The position numbers were made by a program, and so were the translations under genes. Of a DNA stretch of 35,914 nt, positions 1-7,567 are shown piece after piece. The notes beneath the pieces are model-generated. The model was not told the DNA's origin, searched no databases, and worked only from the letters and a program-made list of their open reading frames with translations. Source of the stretch: Epsilonproteobacteria bacterium UBA6211 (lineage in GTDB: Bacteria; Campylobacterota; Campylobacteria; Campylobacterales; Arcobacteraceae); NCBI GenBank assembly GCA_002421845.1, contig DISL01000031.1:1-35914 (forward strand), given 5' to 3'. Each line of letters starts with the position of its first letter. Position 1 is the stretch's first letter.

Positions 1-25
1 TTTGTATTCACTTATGAAACTTTGT

Positions 26-634
26 TTATTTTCCATATGCTTTTGTCCATCCATAAGGTGCAGATTGTACCCCTTTACCGTATGATGCTACTCTTTGTCT
101 GAATATGTTTGAAACGTCTTCAGAATCTCCAACTAAAAGTGCTTTAGTTGAACACATTGCAGCACACATAGGAACTTTACCTTCTGCAATTCTGTTTTGT
201 CCATATAAGTGTCTTTCTTTTTCAGAGTTTGTCTCTTCAGGACCACCTGCACACATTGTACATTTATCCATAACACCTTTTGTACCGAATGCTCCATCTT
301 TTGGAAACTGTGGAGCACCAAAAGGACAAGCATATAGACAATATCCACAACCGATACATTTATTTTTGTCGTGTAAAACAATACCGTCTTCTCTGATATA
401 AAAACAATCCACTGGACAAACTTGTTGGCAAGGTGCATCTGTACAATGCATACAAGCAACAGACAAAGAAAATTCTAAACCTTCAATACCTTCGTTGATT
501 GTAACAACTTTTCTTCTACTGATACTTACAGGAAGCTCATGAGCTTCTGCACAAGCAATAGAACAGCCGTCGCAATGAATACATCTTTTTTCATCGCAAT
601 AAAATTTCATTCTAGCTACTTCTAAATTACCCAT
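26..634 (-). CDS. fdhB: Formate dehydrogenase iron-sulfur (beta) subunit
   Basis: Electron-transfer subunit that passes electrons from FdhA to the membrane cytochrome b. It has 202 residues and four ferredoxin-type cysteine groups: C18-x2-C-x2-C-x3-C near the N-terminus, then CMHCTDAPCQQVCP, CIGCGYCLYACP, and CTMC paired with a late CAAMC, the layout of the four-cluster DMSO reductase/FdhB family. The ATG at 634 is preceded by an AGGAG at 641-645 that overlaps the TAG stop of fdhA, so the two genes are translationally linked; an internal ATG at 613 has no comparable site. The gene for the cytochrome b subunit would be expected next, beyond the left edge; the 25 bases left of the stop are too few to identify it. 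Confidence 0.93.
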   Translation of the reverse strand: MGNLEVARMKFYCDEKRCIHCDGCSIACAEAHELPVSISRRKVVTINEGIEGLEFSLSVACMHCTDAPCQQVCPVDCFYIREDGIVLHDKNKCIGCGYCLYACPFGAPQFPKDGAFGTKGVMDKCTMCAGGPEETNSEKERHLYGQNRIAEGKVPMCAAMCSTKALLVGDSEDVSNIFRQRVASYGKGVQSAPYGWTKAYGK

Positions 635-643
635 CTTTCACTC

Positions 644-3466
644 CTAAGCTTTACTAATCGCACATAATCCACCTTTTGTTTCAGGGATTTGTGTAACGAT
701 ATCGTAACCGTAATTTGTAACAGTATTAGCACCTTCACCGGTTGCATAAGGTTTTGTACCTTCAGGATATTTATGCCCCAAATCCACACCTTGGAAAACT
801 CCGGCGAAATGGAAAGGTATAAAAATTCTATCAGGAGCAACAGAATATGCAAATTTTGCTTTTACTTTTATTTTTGTACCATGAGGTGAATGTATCCACA
901 TCATAGAACCGTCTTTTATGCCATATCTTCCAGCCAAATCAGGATTAATATCACAAAACATTTCAGGAGTTAATTTTGCCAAATATTTAGATGCTCTGTT
1001 TTCAATACCGGCACCGTTCATATTTACAAGTCTTCCTGTTACAAGATTGATTGGGAAATCTTTTGCCCAGTCTTGTTTTGTTTGCTCACTAACATATCTA
1101 GTATCAACCCTAAAATGGTTTTTCTTATCTGCAAAACTTGGAAACTCTTTGACAAGGTCTGTTCTTGGAGAGTGTAATGGTTCTCTGTGAAGAGGTATTT
1201 CATCAGCCCATCCCCAAACTTTAGCTCTTGCTTTTGCATTTCCATAAGGTGCAATACCTGCTTCCATACATTTTTCCGCAATAATATTTGAAGTATCAAC
1301 TTTCCAGTTAGCTCCGATTTTTGCTTTTTCATCTTCGCTAAGTGTAATTTTGAGTACCGCTTCTATATTGTCTTTTGTAATTTCCGCATGACCTGTAGTT
1401 TGTACTCCACCTTTTGGTGCAGAACCGTCTCCGGCCAAAAGACCGACACCGTTGTGCTCTAAACCAAAGTTATTTCTAAAGCCCATACCACCTAGTTTTA
1501 CAGGTTTATTAATATCATAAAGATTTGGGCTACCACAATGTTTTGTAGTCCAACAAGGCCAAGGCAATCCATAATACTCGCCCTTCATTTCGCCATAACC
1601 TTCTAGCGTTACTTCATTAAACATATGCCAGTTATCTGTATGTTTTTTGATACGTTCAGCCGTCCAGCCCGTCAAACCGATAGTTTTGATAATTCTAGCT
1701 ATTTCGTTTGTAGCATCTTCTGGCCATACGAAATCTTTACCTTTACCCATACCTGCTGTTAATTGTTCAAAGAAACCAAGTCTTTTTGCCAATTCAAACA
1801 TTATTTCATGGTCAGGTTTTGATTCATACATAGGCTCGATTACTTTATATCTCCACTGTGCACTTCTGTTTGTAGCAGTTACGCTTCCGCTTGTCTCAAA
1901 CTGAGTAGCCGCAGGTAAAATATAAACATTATCCATTTTATCTGTCAATACGGCAGCTTCATTTACAAATGGGTCTGCAAGTACTAATAATTCAAGATTA
2001 TCAAGACCTTCTTTTACTTTTGCAGTTTGAGCAGTTGATGTTATACCATTTCCAAATACAACCAAAGCTTTAAGCCTTGTTCCTGCATTATCTATAGCAT
2101 CTTCACCTGGATTTCCTCCAAGAACTCCTGCCCACCAACGAGCTAGTGAGAAACCTGTTTTACCCATCCACTCAGGTGCTTTAAATCTTGCTTGTAACCA
2201 TTCAAAATCTACGCCCCATTGTTTTGAGAAATATTTCCAAGAACCTTCTGCAAGTCCATAATACCCCGGTAATGAGTCAGATAAACAACCCATATCAGTA
2301 GCACCTTGAACATTATCATGTCCTCTTAAAATATTTGTTCCACCACCTGCAACTCCGATATTTCCAAGAGCAAGTTGTAAGATTGGAGCAAGTCTTGTAT
2401 TTGAAGTACCTATGGTATGCTGAGTAAGTCCCATACACCATATCAATGTACCAGGTTTGCTACTTGCATATAATTTAGTGATTTGAATAAGTAAATCCGC
2501 ACTTACACCCGTAACATCCGCAACTTTTTCCGGTGTCCACTTTTTAGCCTCTTCCATAATCAAGTCCATACCAAATACTCTATCTGCGATAAAGTTTTTG
2601 TCATGCCAATTATTTTTGAAGATTAAATGCAACATACCGTACATAAAAGATATATCCGTACCAGGTCTAATTGCAGCATAAATATCTGCTTTAGCAGCTG
2701 TTTTTGTATATCTAGGGTCTATTACTATAATTTTAGCATTGTTTCTTTCTTTAGCTTTTAAGAAATGTTGGAATCCAACAGGGTGATTTACCGCAGGATT
2801 AGATCCAAATATAATTATAGCTTCAGAATTTTGAATATCTCCAAGATGGTTTGTCATAGCTCCATAACCAAATGTATTCGCCACACCGGCGACTGTAGAG
2901 CTGTGGCAAATTCTAGCTTGATGATCTATATTATTTGTTCCAAACATTGCAGCAAATTTTCTGAAATAATAAGCCTGTTCATTGTTAATTTTTGCAGAGC
3001 CTAAAAATTGTACCGCATCTGGTCCATCTTTTTGTCTTAATTCATCAAGTTTTTTTGAAATTCCATCTAATGCTTCATTCCAAGAAATTCTTTTCCATTT
3101 ACCGTTTTGTTTTACCATTGGGTACTTAAGTCTTACTTCAGATTTGACCATATCAATCATATCTGCACCCTTACAACAATGTCCACCAAGGCTCACAGGG
3201 TGATCTTGTGCAACTTCTTGTCTTACCCAAACACCATTTTGTACTTCAGCTATAACTCCGCATCCCACAGAACAAGCTGTACATATTGTTTTAACTTCTT
3301 TTGACCCTGGAAAAGGATTTTTAATCTCTTCAGCGGTTGCCTCTCTAGTAGCAGCAGTACTAGCTAAGCTTGAAGTAACTCCAAATGCACTTGCCAAAGC
3401 AGTCATTTTAAGAAATGATCTTCTTCCAACCTTTGCATTTAAAGTCTCATACGCATTTGCTGACAT
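644..3466 (-). CDS. fdhA: Formate dehydrogenase catalytic (alpha) subunit, Mo/W-bis-MGD, Tat-exported
   Basis: Oxidises formate to CO2 in the periplasm as a respiratory electron donor. The N-terminus has a twin-arginine signal (GRRSFLK at about residues 14-20) followed by a hydrophobic stretch. A [4Fe-4S] site is formed by C62, C65, C69 and C97 or C98. The active-site region reads QARICHSSTVAG, with Cys at residue 187 (TGC, 2906-2908) where the E. coli FdnG family has selenocysteine; His follows it as usual. The C-terminal molybdopterin-dinucleotide-binding domain is present and the 940-residue length is normal for the family. The gene sits 9 bp upstream of fdhB and just downstream of a small Tat protein and a TorD-like chaperone, as in the Campylobacter cj1510c-cj1514c region (from memory). 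Formate dehydrogenase identity is strong; metal (Mo or W) cannot be told. Confidence 0.95.
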   Translation of the reverse strand: MSANAYETLNAKVGRRSFLKMTALASAFGVTSSLASTAATREATAEEIKNPFPGSKEVKTICTACSVGCGVIAEVQNGVWVRQEVAQDHPVSLGGHCCKGADMIDMVKSEVRLKYPMVKQNGKWKRISWNEALDGISKKLDELRQKDGPDAVQFLGSAKINNEQAYYFRKFAAMFGTNNIDHQARICHSSTVAGVANTFGYGAMTNHLGDIQNSEAIIIFGSNPAVNHPVGFQHFLKAKERNNAKIIVIDPRYTKTAAKADIYAAIRPGTDISFMYGMLHLIFKNNWHDKNFIADRVFGMDLIMEEAKKWTPEKVADVTGVSADLLIQITKLYASSKPGTLIWCMGLTQHTIGTSNTRLAPILQLALGNIGVAGGGTNILRGHDNVQGATDMGCLSDSLPGYYGLAEGSWKYFSKQWGVDFEWLQARFKAPEWMGKTGFSLARWWAGVLGGNPGEDAIDNAGTRLKALVVFGNGITSTAQTAKVKEGLDNLELLVLADPFVNEAAVLTDKMDNVYILPAATQFETSGSVTATNRSAQWRYKVIEPMYESKPDHEIMFELAKRLGFFEQLTAGMGKGKDFVWPEDATNEIARIIKTIGLTGWTAERIKKHTDNWHMFNEVTLEGYGEMKGEYYGLPWPCWTTKHCGSPNLYDINKPVKLGGMGFRNNFGLEHNGVGLLAGDGSAPKGGVQTTGHAEITKDNIEAVLKITLSEDEKAKIGANWKVDTSNIIAEKCMEAGIAPYGNAKARAKVWGWADEIPLHREPLHSPRTDLVKEFPSFADKKNHFRVDTRYVSEQTKQDWAKDFPINLVTGRLVNMNGAGIENRASKYLAKLTPEMFCDINPDLAGRYGIKDGSMMWIHSPHGTKIKVKAKFAYSVAPDRIFIPFHFAGVFQGVDLGHKYPEGTKPYATGEGANTVTNYGYDIVTQIPETKGGLCAISKA

Positions 3467-3477
3467 ATTGACTCCTT

Positions 3478-3684
3478 TTATTTAGCTTGTTTATAAAACT
3501 CTTCCCAAGCAGCTGTTTTTTTGTATAAAATCTCTTTTTTCTTAGATTTACCAACCACGACACCATGACCGTCAGCCGATGTCGAACCTTTTACCGTAGT
3601 AGCAGTCAATACAGTAGCACCAAGTGCAGCAGTACCTGTGACTATTGCAGCATTTTTGACAAAATCTCTTCTGCTCTTTTGCAC
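3478..3684 (-). CDS. Small twin-arginine signal protein of the formate dehydrogenase locus
   Basis: A 68-residue protein that is almost all Tat signal: SRRDFVKNAA, a hydrophobic Ala/Thr-rich segment, then about 35 residues ending in KKTAAWEEFYKQAK. I choose the GTG at 3684 because a perfect AGGAGG lies at 3691-3696, six bases upstream; longer in-frame starts at 3723 (ATG) and 3726 (GTG) lack a good ribosome site and would add a basic extension before the Tat motif. It lies 11 bp upstream of fdhA. A similar small Tat protein (Cj1513c) sits at this place in the Campylobacter fdh locus. Its role is not known to me; it may be a small subunit or an assembly/escort factor carried through Tat with FdhAB. 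Confidence 0.85.
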   Translation of the reverse strand: MQKSRRDFVKNAAIVTGTAALGATVLTATTVKGSTSADGHGVVVGKSKKKEILYKKTAAWEEFYKQAK

Positions 3685-3769
3685 GACTTGCCTCCTCTTA
3701 TAGAATTTAGCCTCTTTTAACATCACATAGTATTAATAGCTATGACAAACATACCCTATGCTGAAGTCA

Positions 3770-3814
3770 AAGAGACTTAAACAAGAAGATTTTATCTTCC
3801 TCTTTAAGTCTCTT
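3770..3814 (-). terminator. Long inverted repeat in the fdh operon, between the chaperone and the small Tat gene
   Basis: Arms AAGAGACTTAAA (3770-3781) and TTTAAGTCTCTT (3803-3814), 12 bp, with an inner GAAGAT/ATCTTC stem and a 3-base loop. No T-run follows on the minus strand, so this may be an attenuator, processing site or mRNA stabiliser rather than a full terminator. It overlaps by three bases the next hairpin (3812-3835), so only one can form fully at a time. Confidence 0.65.
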
Positions 3815-3835
3815 AAACGGCTTTAACCGTTTAAG
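3812..3835 (-). terminator. Second hairpin overlapping the chaperone stop codon
   Basis: CTTAAACGG (3812-3820) and CCGTTTAAG (3827-3835) form a perfect 9-bp stem with a 6-base loop. The right arm includes the stop codon of the TorD-like gene. It shares bases with the 3770-3814 hairpin and is a possible alternative fold. Confidence 0.65.
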
Positions 3836-4571
3836 ACGCACAACTCCCATCACTACAAGATTGTTTTGGACCTAACGCCTTTAAAGCTTTATTTCTCTCA
3901 CGTCTTGCTCTTTCTTCATCAGTCAAATTATCTTTTTGGTTTATAATATCTTTTGGTTTTGGTTTTGACACTTGCAGGTAAAGTCTTTCAAACTCGATAA
4001 AAGAGTGTAAAACAACCATCAGATTTCTATAAATATCAGATTTCTTATGCTCATAAACATTTTTTGCAAACTCATCTATAAAATCATTCAATACTTGTTC
4101 AAACACACAATGTACAGTGTTTATATACTCACTTTTACCGCTATTAATAAGCTCTATAAGTTCAGACATAAATGCAAATATAAAACCTACGCTATCTTCA
4201 TATTCATGGTACTTTTGTTCATCTCTTCTTATAGGTGTTTTTGCTAAGAACTCCACCATTTGAACCCTTTTTTTACCGCTTTCTACTTGTTCATCATAAA
4301 ATGATGCCGTAGTCCTGATGTTTTTTGAAAGAGGTGAATGAAAAATATCATCAAACTCTTGCATCAATGTAACATTTGAATCCCTATCTAATTTAGATAA
4401 AATATTTTTTATTGCTTGTTGACAACTATCGTCAAGAGGGGCTTGTACTACAAGATTCAACATTCTCAAAAGCTCAAAATAGCTTTTCATATCACCGTCC
4501 AAAATAAAAAAATTAGCAAATATATTGTAATAAATCGCTCTTGCTTTATTGATTTCTATATCGTTTTTCAT
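3831..4571 (-). CDS. TorD-family redox-enzyme chaperone
   Basis: A 246-residue, mostly helical acidic protein expected to act in the cytoplasm on apo-FdhA, protecting its Tat signal and aiding cofactor insertion before export. The evidence is overall TorD-like character (N-terminal ARAIYYNIFANFF, mid-region FDDIFHSPLSKNIRTTASFYDEQVESGKKR, DSVGFIFAFMSELI) and its place in the fdh operon, matching Cj1514c in Campylobacter. The C-terminus ends in SCSDGSCAS, two cysteines that could bind a metal or form a disulfide. The start at 4571 follows AAGGAAAG. It begins 8 bp after the Fe-S protein gene, and its stop lies inside an inverted repeat (3812-3835) that may separate it from the genes downstream. 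Confidence 0.8.
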   Translation of the reverse strand: MKNDIEINKARAIYYNIFANFFILDGDMKSYFELLRMLNLVVQAPLDDSCQQAIKNILSKLDRDSNVTLMQEFDDIFHSPLSKNIRTTASFYDEQVESGKKRVQMVEFLAKTPIRRDEQKYHEYEDSVGFIFAFMSELIELINSGKSEYINTVHCVFEQVLNDFIDEFAKNVYEHKKSDIYRNLMVVLHSFIEFERLYLQVSKPKPKDIINQKDNLTDEERARRERNKALKALGPKQSCSDGSCAS

Positions 4572-4579
4572 AACTTTCC

Positions 4580-6253
4580 TTAGGAATTAACTTGATTTAT
4601 ATATTCTTTCATCATCACTTTAGGTTTACAATGTTCGCAACAATAAAGTGTTTTCTCTTTTATAGGGTCATTAAATAAAGGTATCATTTTTGCTGCTACT
4701 TTTTCTATCGCTTTGACGGTAGCAAATTCTTTACCGCACTCCACACAAGCAAAAAGTTTATCTTTAGCCAAAACTTCAGACTTAAACCAATCAGGATTTA
4801 GTTTGATAACATCTTGTTCTATACTCAAACAATCCTTTTCAGGACACGAAAGCTCACAATATCCACATGCAGTACAAACAGAAGGATTAAGTTTTAGCTC
4901 ATTTGTTTTTGCATCTGCCCACAGTGCATTTACGTTACAAGCCCCAACGCAAGAAAGACAAAGAGTACATTTACTCTCATCTACTTTAACATGGGCATAA
5001 TGTATATGTTCACCGATATTTATCACACCCAAATCTTCATCACCTACGACATACGCAAGTCTTGTAGCAAACACTTCTCTTTTTTTCATACCGTTTTGGT
5101 TGATATTAAAAGAACTCCCCTCGATAAAAGAAACATCATCTAAAGCATCTAAAAGTTCAGCTTTATTTTTTGCAACTATTACGGCATCTTTACCGTATTT
5201 TTTTTGGTAAATTTCATTTAAAATTCTTATACTATCACCGCTACCTTTTGAGATAAAATCACTATAAAATATAATTTGAGAAGACGAAACCTGTGCAATA
5301 GTAAGTAACGTACTCTCATCCAAAAATTTCTCACCGTCTATAGCAAAAGGGAGAACATTTGATTTAAGAGAAACCGTCAAATCCTGTAAATCCATTTTAT
5401 TCGGTATTATTAAAGGGTAAGTATTTTTATAAAATTGTGCTATTTCATATATGGATAATCTATCGCTTGGTGCATAATCCATCGCACCGCTTGGACAAAC
5501 GGAAACACAACCACCACACCCGTGACAATCAATTTGAGAGAACACAAGATGTTTGCTTGAATCATCTTTGACTATAGCAACCGTAGGACAAACTTCCGCA
5601 CACTTGCCACATACATCATCTCGTCTTTCATGATACTGACAAATATTACTATCATACGTAGTAAATTTTCTATATTCAAAAAACTCTACATTTTCTCTTA
5701 ATATTTGCAGTGTTTTATCTATGCCGAGTATATTAGGGTCATAAGTACCGCTTTGTTTCAAACCTTCTTGTTTTGCATCAAACCAAACTATCTGGTCAAC
5801 CAAAATCTCCACAATGCTATCTTTACTTTTTACTTTTACCTTCAATTCCCCTATGCTTCCACTTACACTATCAAGCATACTCTCGTCTATTTGATACATA
5901 TCAAATTCTTGGTGGTCTATTCTTTTTTTGATTTTGTCACACTCTTCAGCATTTCCAACCAAAAGAAGTTTGTTACCTATCTCTTTGGTAAATGATATAT
6001 CTTTTGAGTTATCAAATCTCAAAGCAGAAATGTCATAAAGTTTTTTTATGTTTTTGATTTTGTCGGCAAAAGAGTCCGAAGTGTTTTTGATATAAAAATC
6101 TATCTCTTTTGAAACTATTTCGGAATCTATCTTATCGCTATTAGATATTAAAAATCTTTTACTATTTAGTTCATCTAAAGATTTTATTACATAAATAGAC
6201 TCATCTAAAGGGAAATCTAGTCCAGTTGGATGATAATATACGTATTCTTGCAT
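4580..6253 (-). CDS. Multi-cluster 4Fe-4S ferredoxin-like protein, first gene of the fdh operon
   Basis: A 557-residue protein with no signal peptide, so cytoplasmic. Four [4Fe-4S] sites are visible in two pairs: C205/C215/C218/C222 with C243/C246/C249/C253, and C429/C432/C435/C439 with C460/C463/C466/C470. The first site has a stretched spacing (nine residues between its first two cysteines). The C-terminus has CVEC (503-506) and CCEHC (538-542), a possible zinc knuckle. The first 200 residues and the 255-425 linker show no motif I recognise. It is the promoter-proximal gene of the fdh operon, so a role in electron transfer to or from formate dehydrogenase, or in its maturation, is likely but inferred. 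The ATG at 6253 has a modest AAGG upstream. Fe-S binding is sure; function is not. Confidence 0.85.
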   Translation of the reverse strand: MQEYVYYHPTGLDFPLDESIYVIKSLDELNSKRFLISNSDKIDSEIVSKEIDFYIKNTSDSFADKIKNIKKLYDISALRFDNSKDISFTKEIGNKLLLVGNAEECDKIKKRIDHQEFDMYQIDESMLDSVSGSIGELKVKVKSKDSIVEILVDQIVWFDAKQEGLKQSGTYDPNILGIDKTLQILRENVEFFEYRKFTTYDSNICQYHERRDDVCGKCAEVCPTVAIVKDDSSKHLVFSQIDCHGCGGCVSVCPSGAMDYAPSDRLSIYEIAQFYKNTYPLIIPNKMDLQDLTVSLKSNVLPFAIDGEKFLDESTLLTIAQVSSSQIIFYSDFISKGSGDSIRILNEIYQKKYGKDAVIVAKNKAELLDALDDVSFIEGSSFNINQNGMKKREVFATRLAYVVGDEDLGVINIGEHIHYAHVKVDESKCTLCLSCVGACNVNALWADAKTNELKLNPSVCTACGYCELSCPEKDCLSIEQDVIKLNPDWFKSEVLAKDKLFACVECGKEFATVKAIEKVAAKMIPLFNDPIKEKTLYCCEHCKPKVMMKEYINQVNS

Positions 6254-6266
6254 AACCTATGCCTTT

Positions 6267-6286
6267 TGGTAAAAATATTTTTACCA
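6267..6286. promoter_or_regulatory. Perfect 20-bp palindrome in the fdh/sensor divergent promoter
   Basis: TGGTAAAAATATTTTTACCA reads the same on both strands and lies 14 bp before the start codon of the leftward operon, about where transcription from a TAGAAT box (minus strand, near 6289-6294) would begin. It looks like an operator. Confidence 0.6.
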
Positions 6287-6319
6287 TTCTAACACTTTAA
6301 CTCTTAACCTATTCTTAAT

Positions 6320-6337
6320 GGTTAAAAATATTTTACC
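6320..6337. promoter_or_regulatory. Second, imperfect operator-like site
   Basis: GGTTAAAAATATTTTACC is a close relative of the 6267-6286 palindrome (7 of 9 positions symmetric). Its first half also pairs with TTAACC at 6304-6309. It sits next to the -35 position of a rightward -10 (TATACT, 6359-6364). Confidence 0.5.
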
Positions 6338-6358
6338 TTCTTTTTAATGCTTTTTTGA

Positions 6359-6364
6359 TATACT
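6359..6364 (+). promoter_or_regulatory. Putative -10 box of the sensory operon
   Basis: TATACT 28 bases before the TTG start of the binding-protein gene, with T-rich sequence upstream and no clear -35, suggesting dependence on a regulator at the operator-like sites. Confidence 0.4.
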
Positions 6365-6391
6365 TTTAATACATTTAATTAGGGGTAGTTT

Positions 6392-7567
6392 TTGTTTTAT
6401 GTAAAGCTAATCTTGTTATCTTTATTATTTATAATTCCTGTGAGTGCTAGAGAATATATAGTATTTGGCTCTTCATTACCTGTAAATGGTATAATGAAAG
6501 AGTGGGGAGATAGCGTAATAAGCGGTACAGATTCATACTTTAGATATGTTAATGAAACAAATACTCTACCAAACAAACATCTATCTTTTATACACTACGA
6601 TGATAAATACGAACCTGACTTGGCATTAAAAAATACTAAAACTTTACTAAATAAAGATGTATTTGCTTTATTGGGTTTTGTAGGAACACCTACGGTAAAG
6701 AGCATTTTGCCGCTTGTTGATGATTCTAAAATACCCTTTATAGCACCGTTTACGGGTGCTATGTTTTTGAGAAATACTTACAACAACAATATAATAAACC
6801 TCCGCCCAAACTATAAACAAGAAATCAAAACCATAGTAAATTATCTTTATAAACAAAAAAATATTACCGAATTTACTGTTTTTTATCAAAATGATGATTA
6901 CGGACATGAAGGATACACTTCACTACTTGAAATATTAGATGAATATAAACTATCTTTAATGGCAGAAGGGACGTATAAAAGAAATACACTATCTATAAAC
7001 CATGCTTTCAATGAAATAAAATTGGCAAAACCAAAAGCGGTAATCATGATAGGTGCTCATCGTGCTAATTCTCTTTTTATTCAAAAAGCCAAAGGTGACG
7101 ATAGTTTCAAAGATACAATATTTGCTACGGTATCATTTTTTATTCAAAAAGCCAAAGGTGACGATAGTTTCAAAGATACAATATTTGCTACGGTATCATT
7201 CGGTGATGCAAATGCCATGATAAAACAAATAGGTCAAATAAGCGATAATATAATTTTTTCTCAAGTAGTACCTAGTTATGATGATACATCATTACCTATT
7301 ATCAGAGAATATAGAGAAATTTATTCAAAATACTACCCTGATAAAGAGTATAGTTTTATCTCATTGGAAGCTTTTATTAGTGCAAAAATAGTTGTAAATA
7401 CACTATTTGATATTGAAGGAAATCTTACCAAAGATAAATTTATTAACAATTTAAAGAAATTTGATAAAGATATAGGTGGAATAAATGCTAAATATTACAA
7501 TTACCAACTCTTGAACAAAGTTTATTTATTTGAGTACAAAAACGGGTATTTCAATGAAATTCAATAA
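6392..7567 (+). CDS. Periplasmic substrate-binding protein (ABC/branched-chain amino acid-binding fold) of a sensory system
   Basis: A 391-residue secreted protein: signal peptide to about VSA-REYIVFG, then the type I periplasmic-binding fold (FGSSLPVNG, GFVGTPTVKSILPLVDDSKIPFIAPFTGA, FTVFYQNDDYGHEGY). The start is TTG at 6392, supported by AGGGG at 6381-6385, six bases upstream; the nearby ATG at 6399 is out of frame and stops at once. No ABC permease or ATPase follows; instead it overlaps a histidine kinase gene by 14 bp and a response regulator comes next, so it probably binds a ligand and reports to the kinase. An exact 63-bp direct duplication (7074-7199) adds 21 residues (FIQKAKGDDSFKDTIFATVSF twice) and may disturb the fold. 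The ligand is unknown; formate or a related small acid would fit the neighbouring fdh operon, which is a guess. Confidence 0.85.
   Translation: MFYVKLILLSLLFIIPVSAREYIVFGSSLPVNGIMKEWGDSVISGTDSYFRYVNETNTLPNKHLSFIHYDDKYEPDLALKNTKTLLNKDVFALLGFVGTPTVKSILPLVDDSKIPFIAPFTGAMFLRNTYNNNIINLRPNYKQEIKTIVNYLYKQKNITEFTVFYQNDDYGHEGYTSLLEILDEYKLSLMAEGTYKRNTLSINHAFNEIKLAKPKAVIMIGAHRANSLFIQKAKGDDSFKDTIFATVSFFIQKAKGDDSFKDTIFATVSFGDANAMIKQIGQISDNIIFSQVVPSYDDTSLPIIREYREIYSKYYPDKEYSFISLEAFISAKIVVNTLFDIEGNLTKDKFINNLKKFDKDIGGINAKYYNYQLLNKVYLFEYKNGYFNEIQ
7074..7199 (+). repeat. Exact in-frame 63-bp tandem duplication inside the binding-protein gene
   Basis: Positions 7074-7136 and 7137-7199 are identical at every base and adjacent, encoding the same 21 residues twice. 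The match ends within one base on either side. The lack of any difference implies a very recent event or a sequence artefact. Confidence 0.95.

Noticed and set aside
1..25. Start of the cytochrome b subunit gene fdhC
   Set aside because: A GTG-AAT-ACA frame is possible on the minus strand but too short to identify and without a clear ribosome site.
2880..2940. SECIS element and UGA codon in fdhA
   Set aside because: The active-site codon is TGC, so no selenocysteine insertion is needed.
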